Part shown: piece by piece, positions 43,669 to 51,917 of the stretch
Numbering within the stretch: position 1 is the first letter of the stretch
Layout of the letters: each line of letters begins with the position of its first letter
Origin: Desulfofustis glycolicus DSM 9705
GTDB taxonomy: Bacteria > Desulfobacterota > Desulfobulbia > Desulfobulbales > Desulfocapsaceae
Assembly (NCBI RefSeq): GCF_900130015.1
Contig: NZ_FQXS01000005.1
Location: 62,001 to 126,000, forward strand
Direction of reading: 5' to 3'
DNA length: 64,000 nucleotides
Translations under genes and position numbers: made by a program
Notes under the pieces: model-generated
Seen by the model: the letters and a program-made list of their open reading frames with translations, nothing else
Databases searched by the model: none
Told to the model about the DNA's origin: nothing

Positions 43669-44832
43669 TTACCTCCGGCTATCAAGAATTTGCTGTTTCT
43701 TTATCGCCTGAGCCTCAAAACTCTCACGCATAGCCTCGATATCAGTTGAAACAGGTGTAGAAATACTCATCGTTGCCACGGAGCCGCTGTCGTCAGTCAC
43801 TAGACAAACAGCGTAAATGGTAATTGGAGGTCCGTAGAGTGTATCGTCGAAAAATAGAGCGTCTGCCGATGAAGCTCCATAAGCGGTATTGCCGGCAATA
43901 TCACAAGTCCACAATACGCCGTAGTTTGTTGTGGAATTATCGAAGCTGGGCGCAGCTGCACTGCATGTAGCACTTATTAATGTCTCACCAACATTGCACT
44001 CCACAGTTCCAAACTCAGAAGTAATAGAAGATGCTGTATTTTGAGGAAATTCGGCCCACCTTAAGGTTACATCATCCGCAGATATAGTTCCCGCTGGTCC
44101 TTGAGGCCCCTCTGTCGAGAGTAGAATCCAATTCGACATGTCTGACTCCCAAGTAGCAGATGTATGTGGCACAGTGCAGGCATACATGGAGCCATCATAA
44201 GTTACGACATCGCATTCAGTATAGTTAAATCCAGTCACCCATGCATCCTTACCAACAAGCAGACAAAAGCGATCTAAATCAGGATATGCTCCGGCAGAGA
44301 CCTGAAGGGCGTAGATAGATTCTGTTAGTCCAATCTTGCCATCATTATCGATATCGCCTGCTCTTTCTGCTGGGATTCCACAACCTGTGCATCTATCTTC
44401 AAGTCCATCACCAGAGATTTCGATCTGGTATTGGTTATCATACCAAGACAAGTCTTTTACTATTCTGAGATAATAAGTTCCGGGTGAATCGACAAAGACA
44501 GAGAGAGTAGGTGAGTCTGTACTACCAAGTATCTGGCCACTGTCTGTATAAAGCTGCCTGAGGAAGTAAAAATAGTAATCATTACTTGCGTATGGACAAA
44601 GCAGTTTGATATTAACAATTGAAGCCTCTAAAACATTAAAAGAATACCAATCTTCATCATCAGTAGTCATTAACTGCCCATATAGCTTATCAGTACCAGT
44701 CTCCATCACCGCATCAGCTGTTTCCATTGTATCGTTTGGCTCAGTCTCATACTGGTCCGCAGCGATAATTTCTTGCGCTGTTAGGAACAATAAACTGAAT
44801 GCACAGGAAAGCACCAGGGCACTTAATCTCAT
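43669..44832 (-). CDS. Exported PPC-domain protein with dockerin-like calcium motif
   Basis: A 387-residue secreted protein starting at ATG 44832 with AGGAGAGG upstream and a signal peptide ending near IIAADQ. A PPC-type (bacterial pre-peptidase C-terminal) beta-sandwich follows (ETEPNDTMETADAVM, DDEDWYSFNV, GTYYLRIVKD). Around residues 155-180 AGDIDNDGKIGLTESIYAL is a dockerin or EF-hand-like calcium loop. A short collagen-like GPQGPAG stretch separates the C-terminal half, which is beta-rich and Ser/Thr-rich. Surface or matrix role is likely; the substrate is unknown. Such proteins are frequent island cargo in Desulfobacterota, from recall only. Confidence 0.7.
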   Translation of the reverse strand: MRLSALVLSCAFSLLFLTAQEIIAADQYETEPNDTMETADAVMETGTDKLYGQLMTTDDEDWYSFNVLEASIVNIKLLCPYASNDYYFYFLRQLYTDSGQILGSTDSPTLSVFVDSPGTYYLRIVKDLSWYDNQYQIEISGDGLEDRCTGCGIPAERAGDIDNDGKIGLTESIYALQVSAGAYPDLDRFCLLVGKDAWVTGFNYTECDVVTYDGSMYACTVPHTSATWESDMSNWILLSTEGPQGPAGTISADDVTLRWAEFPQNTASSITSEFGTVECNVGETLISATCSAAAPSFDNSTTNYGVLWTCDIAGNTAYGASSADALFFDDTLYGPPITIYAVCLVTDDSGSVATMSISTPVSTDIEAMRESFEAQAIKKQQILDSRR

Positions 44833-45215
44833 CTTTCCTCTCCTTATAATCGTTTCTCCAAAGGCCCAATCAGTCAATTACAACATTGTACTTTGTGGCA
44901 CACAGATGTCAATGTCACAAAGTGGCATGTTTTGGTTCGCAATAGTCTAGAATCTCTGGCAACGAATACAGTCTAGATTGATAGACAGAGACAGTATCGA
45001 CCTCGCAAAAAGAAGAAGAGATTGTGAAGTATCACCGTTATTGTATTTCATCGTCTAAACTGAACGTTACCAGCTAGGGCACTCCCGTTTACATTACCGG
45101 CCAAACGGCGGTCAAGAGGAAAACCAAAAGAAGCCTAAACGGTATTTCAGATTCTCAATCAAAGGGTTGTCAGATATTTGTCAGATGCCTGGGCTACTGT
45201 TAAAATAAACCCCTT
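44833..45215. other. Intergenic region
   Basis: About 380 bp upstream of the PPC-domain gene. It should hold the promoter of that gene; a 7-base inverted repeat (CTTTGTG at 44892-44898 and CACAAAG at 44917-44923) is a possible operator. Nothing else is evident. Confidence 0.4.
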
Positions 45216-45422
45216 ATGACGCCGGAAAGAAAGAACGAAATCCTCGATCAGTGGGACTATACCGCTCAATGGTTGCAGGATGCCATCATAAAGGGCTATC
45301 TGCGACGGTACGAGGAAGGTACGGCGCAGGGCTGGCTTGAATATCTTGAATGGGAGTTTGGGCTGGATGATGAGCAAGAAGAGACTCAGAGAAGGCTCAA
45401 CGGTCTGCGCATGTGGGAATAA
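45216..45422 (+). CDS. Small hypothetical protein
   Basis: A 68-residue acidic protein with many Trp and Leu (DQWDYTAQWLQDAIIKGYLR, EYLEWEFGLDDEQEE), likely helical. No ribosome binding site is clear upstream of the ATG. No family recognised. A shorter relative-looking composition occurs in the 72-aa protein at 47928. Confidence 0.4.
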   Translation: MTPERKNEILDQWDYTAQWLQDAIIKGYLRRYEEGTAQGWLEYLEWEFGLDDEQEETQRRLNGLRMWE

Positions 45423-45675
45423 TCAAAAGTGCCAATTCCAACAACAGCTTGAGGTGCGAACATAGCCCCTCTTCTGACTAGATTCCTAACTGAACAGGAA
45501 AAATATCTTGTTTTCTCCTTGGTGGATAAAATATAAACTATTACGAGTAAATAAACACCTTTCGTTTACCTTGACTATAATGATTTAACTTGTTAGAAAA
45601 ACTTTATGAGCGACCCTGTAACTCGTTAGGAACAAAAAATGGATCCAAAGCGCTAATAAAACTGAAGGTGTATCC

Positions 45676-46707
45676 ATGAAAATATTTAATTTTATCTCTT
45701 GCATTATGATTGCCCTTCCTCTTGCTGGATGTTTTGGTAAAGATTTTGATAGATTAGATAGCTCTATAAAGCTTATAGATCAAAAAACTAATGAAAGAAT
45801 TGCCCAATTAGAACAAGGTCTGAGAGAGACCGGCCGAAGCGTGGTTCCTGGTGCTTTTGAAAAGGAGTTACTTTGGTGGTCTTGGATGGGAAACGATGAA
45901 CAAAAAGAGCAGGCAAAAGAAGTAATTGTCGGGCTTTATGGTTTGGATCCTACAAGTTTCTCAAATGGGAGATTTGCCTTAATTGTAGAGTTGATTTATA
46001 AGAAAACTAATAATACAGAGGAGTTACCTTATTGGGTGTTTTTTAGACAGGCCTTTAACAAAGATACTGTACAGGAATATTTTATTAATAGGCAATCGCC
46101 TTTTAGAGCAAACAGCGAACAAATATTTGTTCCTGACGATGAAACCATGAAGAGTCAAATTCAAGACGATTTGCGGAAATTAATTGAATATTATGAAAGG
46201 GAAAAAGATATATGGAATCCTGTGCCATTACAAAAAGGAGAGGGGTATGGTTTATATAGACATTTGGGTTTTGCTACTGACATGGAACTTGCTCATTATC
46301 TTCTTAATAATTATGGACAACCAGGGGGTCGTTGGGCTTTATACATGAATAAAGTTTGGCTAGATAGGTGGACTAACCTTTTATTTAACCTTACTAAAAA
46401 CAGCAAAAAATATAGGGTAGGATCTACAATTACATCGATAATTCCAACTCAAATGACTTGGAATGGAAAGAATCTAATCTTTGTAATTCCAAGTCGCCAA
46501 TTCAACGACATAAAAGATTCTTTGGAAATATTTGTGTCAATAGTTTTCCAAGGAGTTGATCATAAAGGGCAGGTAGTAGAAGAAGTTCGTTATGGGAATA
46601 GGCGGTATCAAATATTTGCAGACAAATTTTTTACAGGAGAAGATATGGTTGATACAGATTCTCCGTTTGGAAAAGCAGTCTGGAATTATGTTAATATGTT
46701 TGATTAA
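45676..46707 (+). CDS. Putative lipoprotein, AT-rich cargo gene
   Basis: A 343-residue protein with a lipoprotein signal (ISCIMIALPLAGC; lipobox LAGC) followed by a short coiled segment (DSSIKLIDQKTNERIAQLEQ). The rest is a Trp/Tyr-rich soluble domain (ELLWWSWMGNDEQKEQAKE, YGLYRHLGFATDMELAHYLL) without a known motif. Codon use is much more AT-rich than in neighbours, suggesting a different origin. Confidence 0.65.
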   Translation: MKIFNFISCIMIALPLAGCFGKDFDRLDSSIKLIDQKTNERIAQLEQGLRETGRSVVPGAFEKELLWWSWMGNDEQKEQAKEVIVGLYGLDPTSFSNGRFALIVELIYKKTNNTEELPYWVFFRQAFNKDTVQEYFINRQSPFRANSEQIFVPDDETMKSQIQDDLRKLIEYYEREKDIWNPVPLQKGEGYGLYRHLGFATDMELAHYLLNNYGQPGGRWALYMNKVWLDRWTNLLFNLTKNSKKYRVGSTITSIIPTQMTWNGKNLIFVIPSRQFNDIKDSLEIFVSIVFQGVDHKGQVVEEVRYGNRRYQIFADKFFTGEDMVDTDSPFGKAVWNYVNMFD

Positions 46708-46968
46708 TTAATGCCCGATTTAACCAAGTTAGGATTTTCATTATTAAGGGGGTGATAAACCGTCTTATAGTCTTTCAATTGGTTACTAAAATTTGCAAAA
46801 AATATCGTAAATATCTGTCAGTTCTTAGGTGAACTAATATAATTTATTATACTTCCTGTTTATCTTTTCGTAGGAAGCAGTTCAGTGTCAGCGGCATTTC
46901 GGTGTCATCTTGTATAGCCCAAGCCGGTCAGTTTGTGTTGTCAGCTAAACGGTTATATAATTGTCTGC

Positions 46969-47841
46969 ATGAATAAAGCAAATAGTCTCCATGTCGGAAC
47001 ATGTAGTTGGAAATATGATTCCTGGCGTGGCATCGTCTACCCGGAAAGCGGGCCGGTCAACTATCTGCACGAGTACAGCAAACACTATTCTACGGTCGAG
47101 GTCGATCAATGGTTCTGGTCGCTCTTTGCCGGTGACAAGGTCGTTTTACCCAAACCCTCTGTGGTTGCCGGCTATGCCGCCTCGATCCCCGAAGATTTTA
47201 TCTTCAGCATCAAGGTCCCCAACAGCATCACATTGACCCACCATTACAGCAAGGATAGAAAAGGACCGATCAGGTCGAACCCAAATTTTCTATCCGTCAG
47301 TTTGATGCAGCAGTTCTTGAAAACGATTGAACCACTTGGAAACCACATTGGCCCGCTCGTATTCCAATTTGAATATCTGAACAAGATGAAGATGTCAGGA
47401 CTGGCGGAATTTCTAACCGTGTTTGGGGTTTTTGCTGATCACTTGCCCGGCGGTTTCACGTATTGCCTTGAGACTCGTAACAAGAACTATCTCCAGCCTC
47501 GATACTTTGATTTTCTGGGTGAGCACGATCTGTACCATGTCTTTTTACACGGCTACTATATGCCGCCTATCTTTGATATATACGAGCATTTTAGGGAGAA
47601 GATCACTGAGCTGACGGTAATCAGGTTGCATGGCCCAGACCGGCAGGGAATCGAAAAGCAGACCGGCGAGGATTGGAGCCGTGTAGTTGCCCCCAAGGAG
47701 GCAGACATATCCCGGTTAGCGTCAATGCTATCCGGTCTCCACTCGCGGCAGGTTGAAACGTTCCTCTACGTCAATAATCACTTTGAAGGGTCAGCCCCCC
47801 GCACGATCACCAGGATTGAAAAAGCTCTGGCTGCTGCATGA
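46969..47841 (+). CDS. DUF72 family protein
   Basis: A 290-residue TIM-barrel-like protein of the DUF72 family (YecE-like). It starts VGTCSWKYDSWRGIVYP and has KHYSTVEVDQWFWSLF, FIFSIKVPNSITLTHHY and LVFQFEYLNKMKMSGL, then VIRLHGPDRQGIEKQT and FLYVNNHFEGSAP near the end, all family features. The start at 46969 is chosen over 46933 because family members begin close to this point. The function of DUF72 is not established. Confidence 0.85.
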   Translation: MNKANSLHVGTCSWKYDSWRGIVYPESGPVNYLHEYSKHYSTVEVDQWFWSLFAGDKVVLPKPSVVAGYAASIPEDFIFSIKVPNSITLTHHYSKDRKGPIRSNPNFLSVSLMQQFLKTIEPLGNHIGPLVFQFEYLNKMKMSGLAEFLTVFGVFADHLPGGFTYCLETRNKNYLQPRYFDFLGEHDLYHVFLHGYYMPPIFDIYEHFREKITELTVIRLHGPDRQGIEKQTGEDWSRVVAPKEADISRLASMLSGLHSRQVETFLYVNNHFEGSAPRTITRIEKALAAA

Positions 47842-47854
47842 ATTTTCCTCAGTT

Positions 47855-47871
47855 GTATCACTCTGTGATAC
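47855..47871. repeat. Short inverted repeat after the DUF72 gene
   Basis: GTATCAC-TCT-GTGATAC, seven-base perfect arms, 14 bp after the DUF72 stop and 57 bp before the next gene. No T-run follows, so an operator is as likely as a terminator. Confidence 0.4.
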
Positions 47872-47927
47872 TCCTCCTGTGTTAAGTTAAATCAATCGAG
47901 AGAAATACCCGCAACGCAGGAGGGGTT

Positions 47928-48146
47928 ATGTTTGAGGAACGGGTCAGGGATCAGGCAGAGGCAGAATATTTCAGCAACGTGTACCTGCTTATCGGCACGG
48001 GAGAAGGACGACAATTATCTGCGCTGGACGTGCTGCATATCAAGCTGAAGCGCTGGGCTTTTCAAGAGTGGTACGCTGGCCTTGATCAGAAAGGAAAGCA
48101 ACGGATAGACCGTTACCTGCTCGAAAAGTATCAGGGGGCTTCATAA
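47928..48146 (+). CDS. Small hypothetical protein
   Basis: A 72-residue protein with AGGAGGGG at good spacing before the ATG, so it is probably translated. Sequence is charged and helical (FEERVRDQAEAEYFSNVYLL, LHIKLKRWAFQEWYAGL). No family is recognised and it lies alone between the DUF72 gene and a long noncoding stretch. Confidence 0.55.
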   Translation: MFEERVRDQAEAEYFSNVYLLIGTGEGRQLSALDVLHIKLKRWAFQEWYAGLDQKGKQRIDRYLLEKYQGAS

Positions 48147-48706
48147 AACAGAGCAGCAAGCAAAACCGCCGCGATATTCTATAGAGGTTTAGTAGCAAAG
48201 GTTTTCCCCCAATGTTTCCCGTAGGGGCATCGGACAAGGAACCGGCAAGGTTCTGGGGAACTTTGGCATAAGATGAAGTGTACTTTATTTCATTAAGACA
48301 AACGGTTAAATCAATGATAACGTTCCTGTAAAAAGATGCTGTGAGTTGCGGCCCACTTTGAGGGTTCCATGGTTCTTCAGCTAGAGCTACCTTGTTCCTT
48401 TGGAAACTTGCCTGCCTGTTGCGAGCGGTATAAAAACTATATCGTAACTTTAATTTCGTTTTTGTAATTGTATTGCTTACATAGAAGTTAACGTTAGTTT
48501 TTGCTTTAATATTAGTTAAGCCATCTTAACTTGTTGGCCGCGCGACGCCACAAGCATAAACGGGCACGTATCATGCAAAAGACAATATTACTGTTAACAC
48601 ACAAGGACAGCAAACATGCTAAGCACGATTTTTGAAGAACAGATAGTTAAACTAATTTATTAGTTAAAGAAAAGTAGTAATGAATCATTAATCGAGGAGA
48701 TCTATT
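48147..48706. other. AT-rich noncoding stretch
   Basis: About 560 bp with no gene I can support. Several GTTAA and TTAGTTAA motifs occur (about 48487-48670), including an imperfect palindrome around 48645-48668. It probably contains the promoter of the 55-aa cysteine-rich gene. Confidence 0.4.
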
Positions 48707-48874
48707 ATGGCGAGTTGGACAAAGAGCAAGCCTTGCAAAAATTGTGGTCAAGGGTCTGGGCCAATGCTCAAGTGCGACAACTGTGGAACGTTAGGCTGTC
48801 CAAAATGTTTAGGCCCTGGAGGAAAAGGTAGATGCAAGGTCTGTCAAAAAACTACTACCAAAAGCAGGGTGTGA
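48707..48874 (+). CDS. Small cysteine-rich zinc-ribbon protein
   Basis: A 55-residue frame with CGAGGAGA seven bases before ATG 48707. It has four cysteine pairs (KPCKNCGQG, LKCDNCGTLGCPKCLG, GRCKVCQ), which could bind two zinc ions in a DnaJ-like or rubredoxin-like pattern. It ends KKTTTKSRV, 3 bp before the end of the convergent integrase gene. Small zinc proteins of this sort are often annotated only as hypothetical. Confidence 0.65.
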   Translation: MASWTKSKPCKNCGQGSGPMLKCDNCGTLGCPKCLGPGGKGRCKVCQKTTTKSRV

Positions 48875-48877
48875 TTT

Positions 48878-50134
48878 TCAAGCGAGATCAGTGTCATACC
48901 GTTTTTTAGGCGGTTGTAGTTCACATTCTCTAATTGGCTCGATCTTCTCTGAGGCAAGTTGATTTGCCAACATTGCTTTGACGGCGACGGCCATGCTGGC
49001 CCGCACCGGGTCTAGATTGAGCCGTGCATACACTGCCGTAGCTTCCGGTGATTTGTGTCCAAGAGTTTTGCCGACAATGGTCGAACTCGCCCCTGTCATC
49101 GTCTGCCAACTTCCCATGGTCCGTCTCAGGTCGTGAAGACGGATGTCTTGAAGATTTGCTCTTGTGATCAGCGTTTTCCAAGCCCTTTTAGGCTCCAGAT
49201 AGTGGCCGGTTTTTCCTGGACCGGGAAAAACGAATACCGAACGTGTTTGTTGCTTTCGTTTCTGGAGGATTTCAAGAGCCTCCTCAACGAGCGGGACTAC
49301 CATCGTACTGCCATTTTTGCTCTTTTTGGCAGGGATAATCCACGCCCCCCTTTCGAAGGATATTTCGTTCCACATCATCGAGAGGTTGTTTGCCCGTCGT
49401 GCCCCGGTGAAAAGAGATATGAGAATGTAGTCACGGAGAGTTTCCGGTGTATCGTCATGGTGGAGCGCCTCGAAAAACCTCTTCAGTTCATCCGGCTGGA
49501 GAAATCGATCTCTCGATTCCTCATGAAATTTCTTGACGCTGCGACAGGGATTCGGGATCTCCGGCAATGACTGATTGAATACGGTACTCAGAAGGGCGAG
49601 GGCGCGGTTAGCTGTGCTCTGCGTTATGGTTCCTTCCCCGCGTTGTTTAGGAATGGTGGTGATCTTGTTATGCCACGTTCTGATTTTCGCAGCTGAAAAC
49701 CAAGATACTCGTTTGTTGCCAAGCGGTTTCTTAATGTAGAGATCATAACGGCGGACATCCTCAGACCACGATTTCTTGTGAGGTATAGCGAATTGATCTA
49801 ACCATCGCTCGAAAACGGTATTGAGCGTATCTTCGTCTCGTAGCCGTTGAGCCTCGTTTTCGATATCAACACCGTCGCTTAGGGCCGTCATTGCCCTCAG
49901 TGCCAACTCTCTTGCTTTATTGATAGAGATGGCCGGGTATTTGCCAAGAGTGCGTGTGGCTGGGCGGCCGCGCTTGGCATCCCATGCCTGAAACTGGAAA
50001 GACTTGGTCCCAGATGCTGTCACTTGCAACCTGAGTCCTGCGGTCTTTGTATCGTAGTGATAACCACGCTTTTGATCAGCAATTGGCTGGATAGTGCGGA
50101 TCTTGTTGTCTGTGAAATTGAATTTATTAGACAT
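48878..50134 (-). CDS. int: Tyrosine-type site-specific integrase
   Basis: This 418-residue P4/DUF4102-type recombinase should insert the island into tRNA-Arg. The N-terminus has the DUF4102 arm-binding domain (IADQKRGYHYDTKTAGLRLQ, RTLGKYPAISINKARELA). The catalytic domain shows the conserved Arg in LISLFTGARRANNLSMMW, HDLRRTMGSW (His-x-x-Arg) and GHKSPEATAVYARLNL with the tyrosine nucleophile. Its ATG lies about 170 bp from attR, and tandem GGTTCTATG arm-like repeats lie just upstream. Confidence 0.95.
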   Translation of the reverse strand: MSNKFNFTDNKIRTIQPIADQKRGYHYDTKTAGLRLQVTASGTKSFQFQAWDAKRGRPATRTLGKYPAISINKARELALRAMTALSDGVDIENEAQRLRDEDTLNTVFERWLDQFAIPHKKSWSEDVRRYDLYIKKPLGNKRVSWFSAAKIRTWHNKITTIPKQRGEGTITQSTANRALALLSTVFNQSLPEIPNPCRSVKKFHEESRDRFLQPDELKRFFEALHHDDTPETLRDYILISLFTGARRANNLSMMWNEISFERGAWIIPAKKSKNGSTMVVPLVEEALEILQKRKQQTRSVFVFPGPGKTGHYLEPKRAWKTLITRANLQDIRLHDLRRTMGSWQTMTGASSTIVGKTLGHKSPEATAVYARLNLDPVRASMAVAVKAMLANQLASEKIEPIRECELQPPKKRYDTDLA

Positions 50135-50157
50135 TGTAAGCCTCTGGCTCTAGTATC

Positions 50158-50177
50158 GGTTCTATGCCGGTTCTATG
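50158..50177 (+). repeat. Right copy of tandem GGTTCTATG repeat (putative integrase arm site)
   Basis: GGTTCTATGCCGGTTCTATG is identical to 25268-25287. A further half copy GTTCTATG lies at 50232-50239. The repeats are just upstream of the integrase start, so they could also regulate int. Confidence 0.7.
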
Positions 50178-50203
50178 GAAGACATCAAATCAGGTCGATT
50201 TGT

Positions 50204-50230
50204 GTCGAAATATACTGCTTAATGTTAGGC
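50204..50230 (+). repeat. Right copy of the GTCGAAA...CTGC...GTTAGGC element
   Basis: It matches 25373-25400 with a few changes (GTCGAAATATACTGC against GTCGAAAAATATGCTGC; both end in GTTAGGC). This and the tandem repeats give the two ends a common order of elements. Confidence 0.55.
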
Positions 50231-50306
50231 CGTTCTATGGTTTAAGTCAATAGAAAATATTATTAAATATCAATGTATATCCGTAGGTCGAATGATAGAC
50301 CCACAC

Positions 50307-50353
50307 ACTACGAATCCGTAGGTCGGGAGTTCGAATCTCTCCTGGTGCACCAG
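50307..50353 (+). repeat. Right attachment site (attR), 47-bp direct repeat
   Basis: Identical to the 3' end of tRNA-Arg at 25175-25221; the 5' part of the tRNA is absent, so this is a remnant. A degenerate extra copy of ATCCGTAGGTCG occurs at 50279-50290. Confidence 0.92.
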
Positions 50354-50361
50354 AAATATCA

Positions 50362-50394
50362 AGGGGTTGAGCGTCAACTGCTCAACCCCTTTTT
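50362..50394 (+). terminator. Original tRNA-Arg terminator, displaced by the insertion
   Basis: AGGGGTTGAGC and GCTCAACCCCT form an 11-base perfect stem with a seven-base loop, followed by TTTTG. It lies nine bases after the attR repeat, as a tRNA terminator would, but is now 25 kb from its gene. Confidence 0.85.
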
Positions 50395-50487
50395 GTTTTG
50401 GTAGCCAAATAGTAGCCAGTATTGATTATCCTAGTGCGCTTGTAAGCTTCCTTTGAAGTTTTCGTGCTTCGACTTTCGAGAATCATT

Positions 50488-51795
50488 TCAGTTGCCAAGA
50501 TATTTGTTTAATTCTCGTGGCGTCACGTGGGTGCGGTGCTCTTCCCAGTCGGCGTTTTTGATGGCCAGGTAACTGCCGTAGATTCGTTTGCCGAGGATTT
50601 CCGGCAGGATCTTGCTGCGCTCCGCCTCGACGAGTGCCTCGAACATCGATTTCGGCAGGAGCCGTTGGTCCCAGATGCGACGGTTTGTCGAATGACTGTA
50701 GGTGCTGCCGTGATCGGGCTTGCCACAGTCGAGCCCTTCTTCGATACCGCGCAGGCCGATTGCGATCAGCGTGGCGATCTGCAGGTAGGGGTTGCCGGAA
50801 GGATCCGGATTGCGCAATTCGATGCGGGTATTCTGCGGGCTTACCGTGTAGGGGATACGAACCATCGAACTGCGGTTCTTCAACCCCCAGCCGCGAATGA
50901 CCGGTGCTTCCCGTTCAAGGACGTATGCCTTGTAGGAATTGAGCGTCGATGCCATGACCAATGAGGTTTCCCGGCCATATTTTACGATCCCGCCGATAAA
51001 CTGTCTTGCCAGGGTGCTCAGGTTATATTCACGATCGGCATCGTGAAACAGGTTACGGCTTTCCCGATCGGTCATAGACAGATGGATATGAAAGGCGCTG
51101 CGATTCTGATTGTCGAATGGTTTCGGCATGAAGGTCGCATAGTAACCGAATTCGCGGGCAACCTGGTGGGTCACGTGATTGAAGATGATTGTCCGGTCGG
51201 CGGCATCGAGCGGTTTGGTCGGCACCAGGTTGATCTCGTGCTGAGATGGAGTTACTTCATGATGGGCTTTTTCAAATTCGATGCCGCACTGAGCAAGAAT
51301 GCTGATGATCCGGTTTCTCACTTTTTCCCCCTTGTCATGGGGAGTGGCGACAAAATAGCCGGCGTCGTCGGAGTGTCCTTTTTCACCGAACTCATCCCCG
51401 GTGAGCAGGAAAAATTCGTGCTCGGGACCGAGAAGAAATCGATAACCGTATTCTTTTTCTGCGTGCTCGACCACTCGCTCCAGCACGGCTCGGGGGTCCG
51501 CCTGGGAGCGCAGACCGCGTTCGTTGAAGATGCGTCCGATAAAACAGCCGAGTGTCTGGTCGTTGAACCTGATAATACGCAGGCTGTCAATATCCGGGAA
51601 GAGTTGACGATCGCTGTTGTCTACCTGGGCCATGCCGGCGATCGACGATCCGTCGAAACCGATGCCGTCCCGCAGGATATTCGGCAGGTGGGCCGGGTTC
51701 ACTGGCAGGCTCATCAACCGGCCGTTGAGATCGGTGAAGAAAATTTTGGTTGCATCAAGGCTGCTCAGTCGGTCTTGAATATCATCCATCATCAT
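50488..51795 (-). CDS. Glutamine synthetase family protein (GSI-alpha-like)
   Basis: A 435-residue GS-fold protein. It has the N-terminal IGFDGSSIAGMAQVDNSD (latch), LLGPEHEFFLL, EVTPSQHEINLVP, FMPKPFDNQNRSAFHIHLSM and the C-terminal ELRNPDPSGNPYLQIATL, which bind ATP, metal and glutamate. The adenylylation-site motif NLY is replaced by SHSTNRRIWDQRLL, so the usual tyrosine switch is missing. Linked genes (amino-acid ABC transporter, KamA) suggest a dedicated, non-central role; glutamate is the default substrate but another amino acid acceptor is possible. Confidence 0.85.
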   Translation of the reverse strand: MMMDDIQDRLSSLDATKIFFTDLNGRLMSLPVNPAHLPNILRDGIGFDGSSIAGMAQVDNSDRQLFPDIDSLRIIRFNDQTLGCFIGRIFNERGLRSQADPRAVLERVVEHAEKEYGYRFLLGPEHEFFLLTGDEFGEKGHSDDAGYFVATPHDKGEKVRNRIISILAQCGIEFEKAHHEVTPSQHEINLVPTKPLDAADRTIIFNHVTHQVAREFGYYATFMPKPFDNQNRSAFHIHLSMTDRESRNLFHDADREYNLSTLARQFIGGIVKYGRETSLVMASTLNSYKAYVLEREAPVIRGWGLKNRSSMVRIPYTVSPQNTRIELRNPDPSGNPYLQIATLIAIGLRGIEEGLDCGKPDHGSTYSHSTNRRIWDQRLLPKSMFEALVEAERSKILPEILGKRIYGSYLAIKNADWEEHRTHVTPRELNKYLGN

Positions 51796-51917
51796 GGGGT
51801 ATTCACTCCTGTTCCGCTAACGTAATGGGAAAAAATGAATCTGAGGTCGGTTCTTGGCGCCGGTCGGCGCCCTGCAGGTGGGGGGTGACTACTTGCATCT
51901 CAAGGGCACTGAATGCG

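Larger units (their letters stand above)
25175..50353. mobile_element. Integrated genomic island in tRNA-Arg carrying a DNA phosphorothioation locus
   Basis: A 25.1-kb element (one repeat copy plus interior, 25222-50353) lies between 47-bp identical repeats matching the 3' part of tRNA-Arg. A tyrosine recombinase gene points away from the right end and repeated putative integrase arm sites lie near both ends. Interior genes include an AlpA-like HTH, a TOPRIM protein, small phage-like Zn proteins, dndBCDE with a divergent restriction-like operon, a nuclease and exported proteins. No relaxase, type IV secretion, capsid or terminase genes are seen, so it appears not to be self-transmissible. AT content is clearly higher than in the flanks in several cargo genes. 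Confidence 0.9.

Noticed and set aside
25222-50306. Considered a complete prophage or conjugative element
   Set aside because: No capsid, terminase, tail, relaxase, coupling protein or type IV secretion genes were recognised.
50354-50487. Possible CRISPR or further tRNA pieces after attR
   Set aside because: Only the displaced terminator and short unrelated repeats are present; no second tRNA cloverleaf or regularly spaced repeats.
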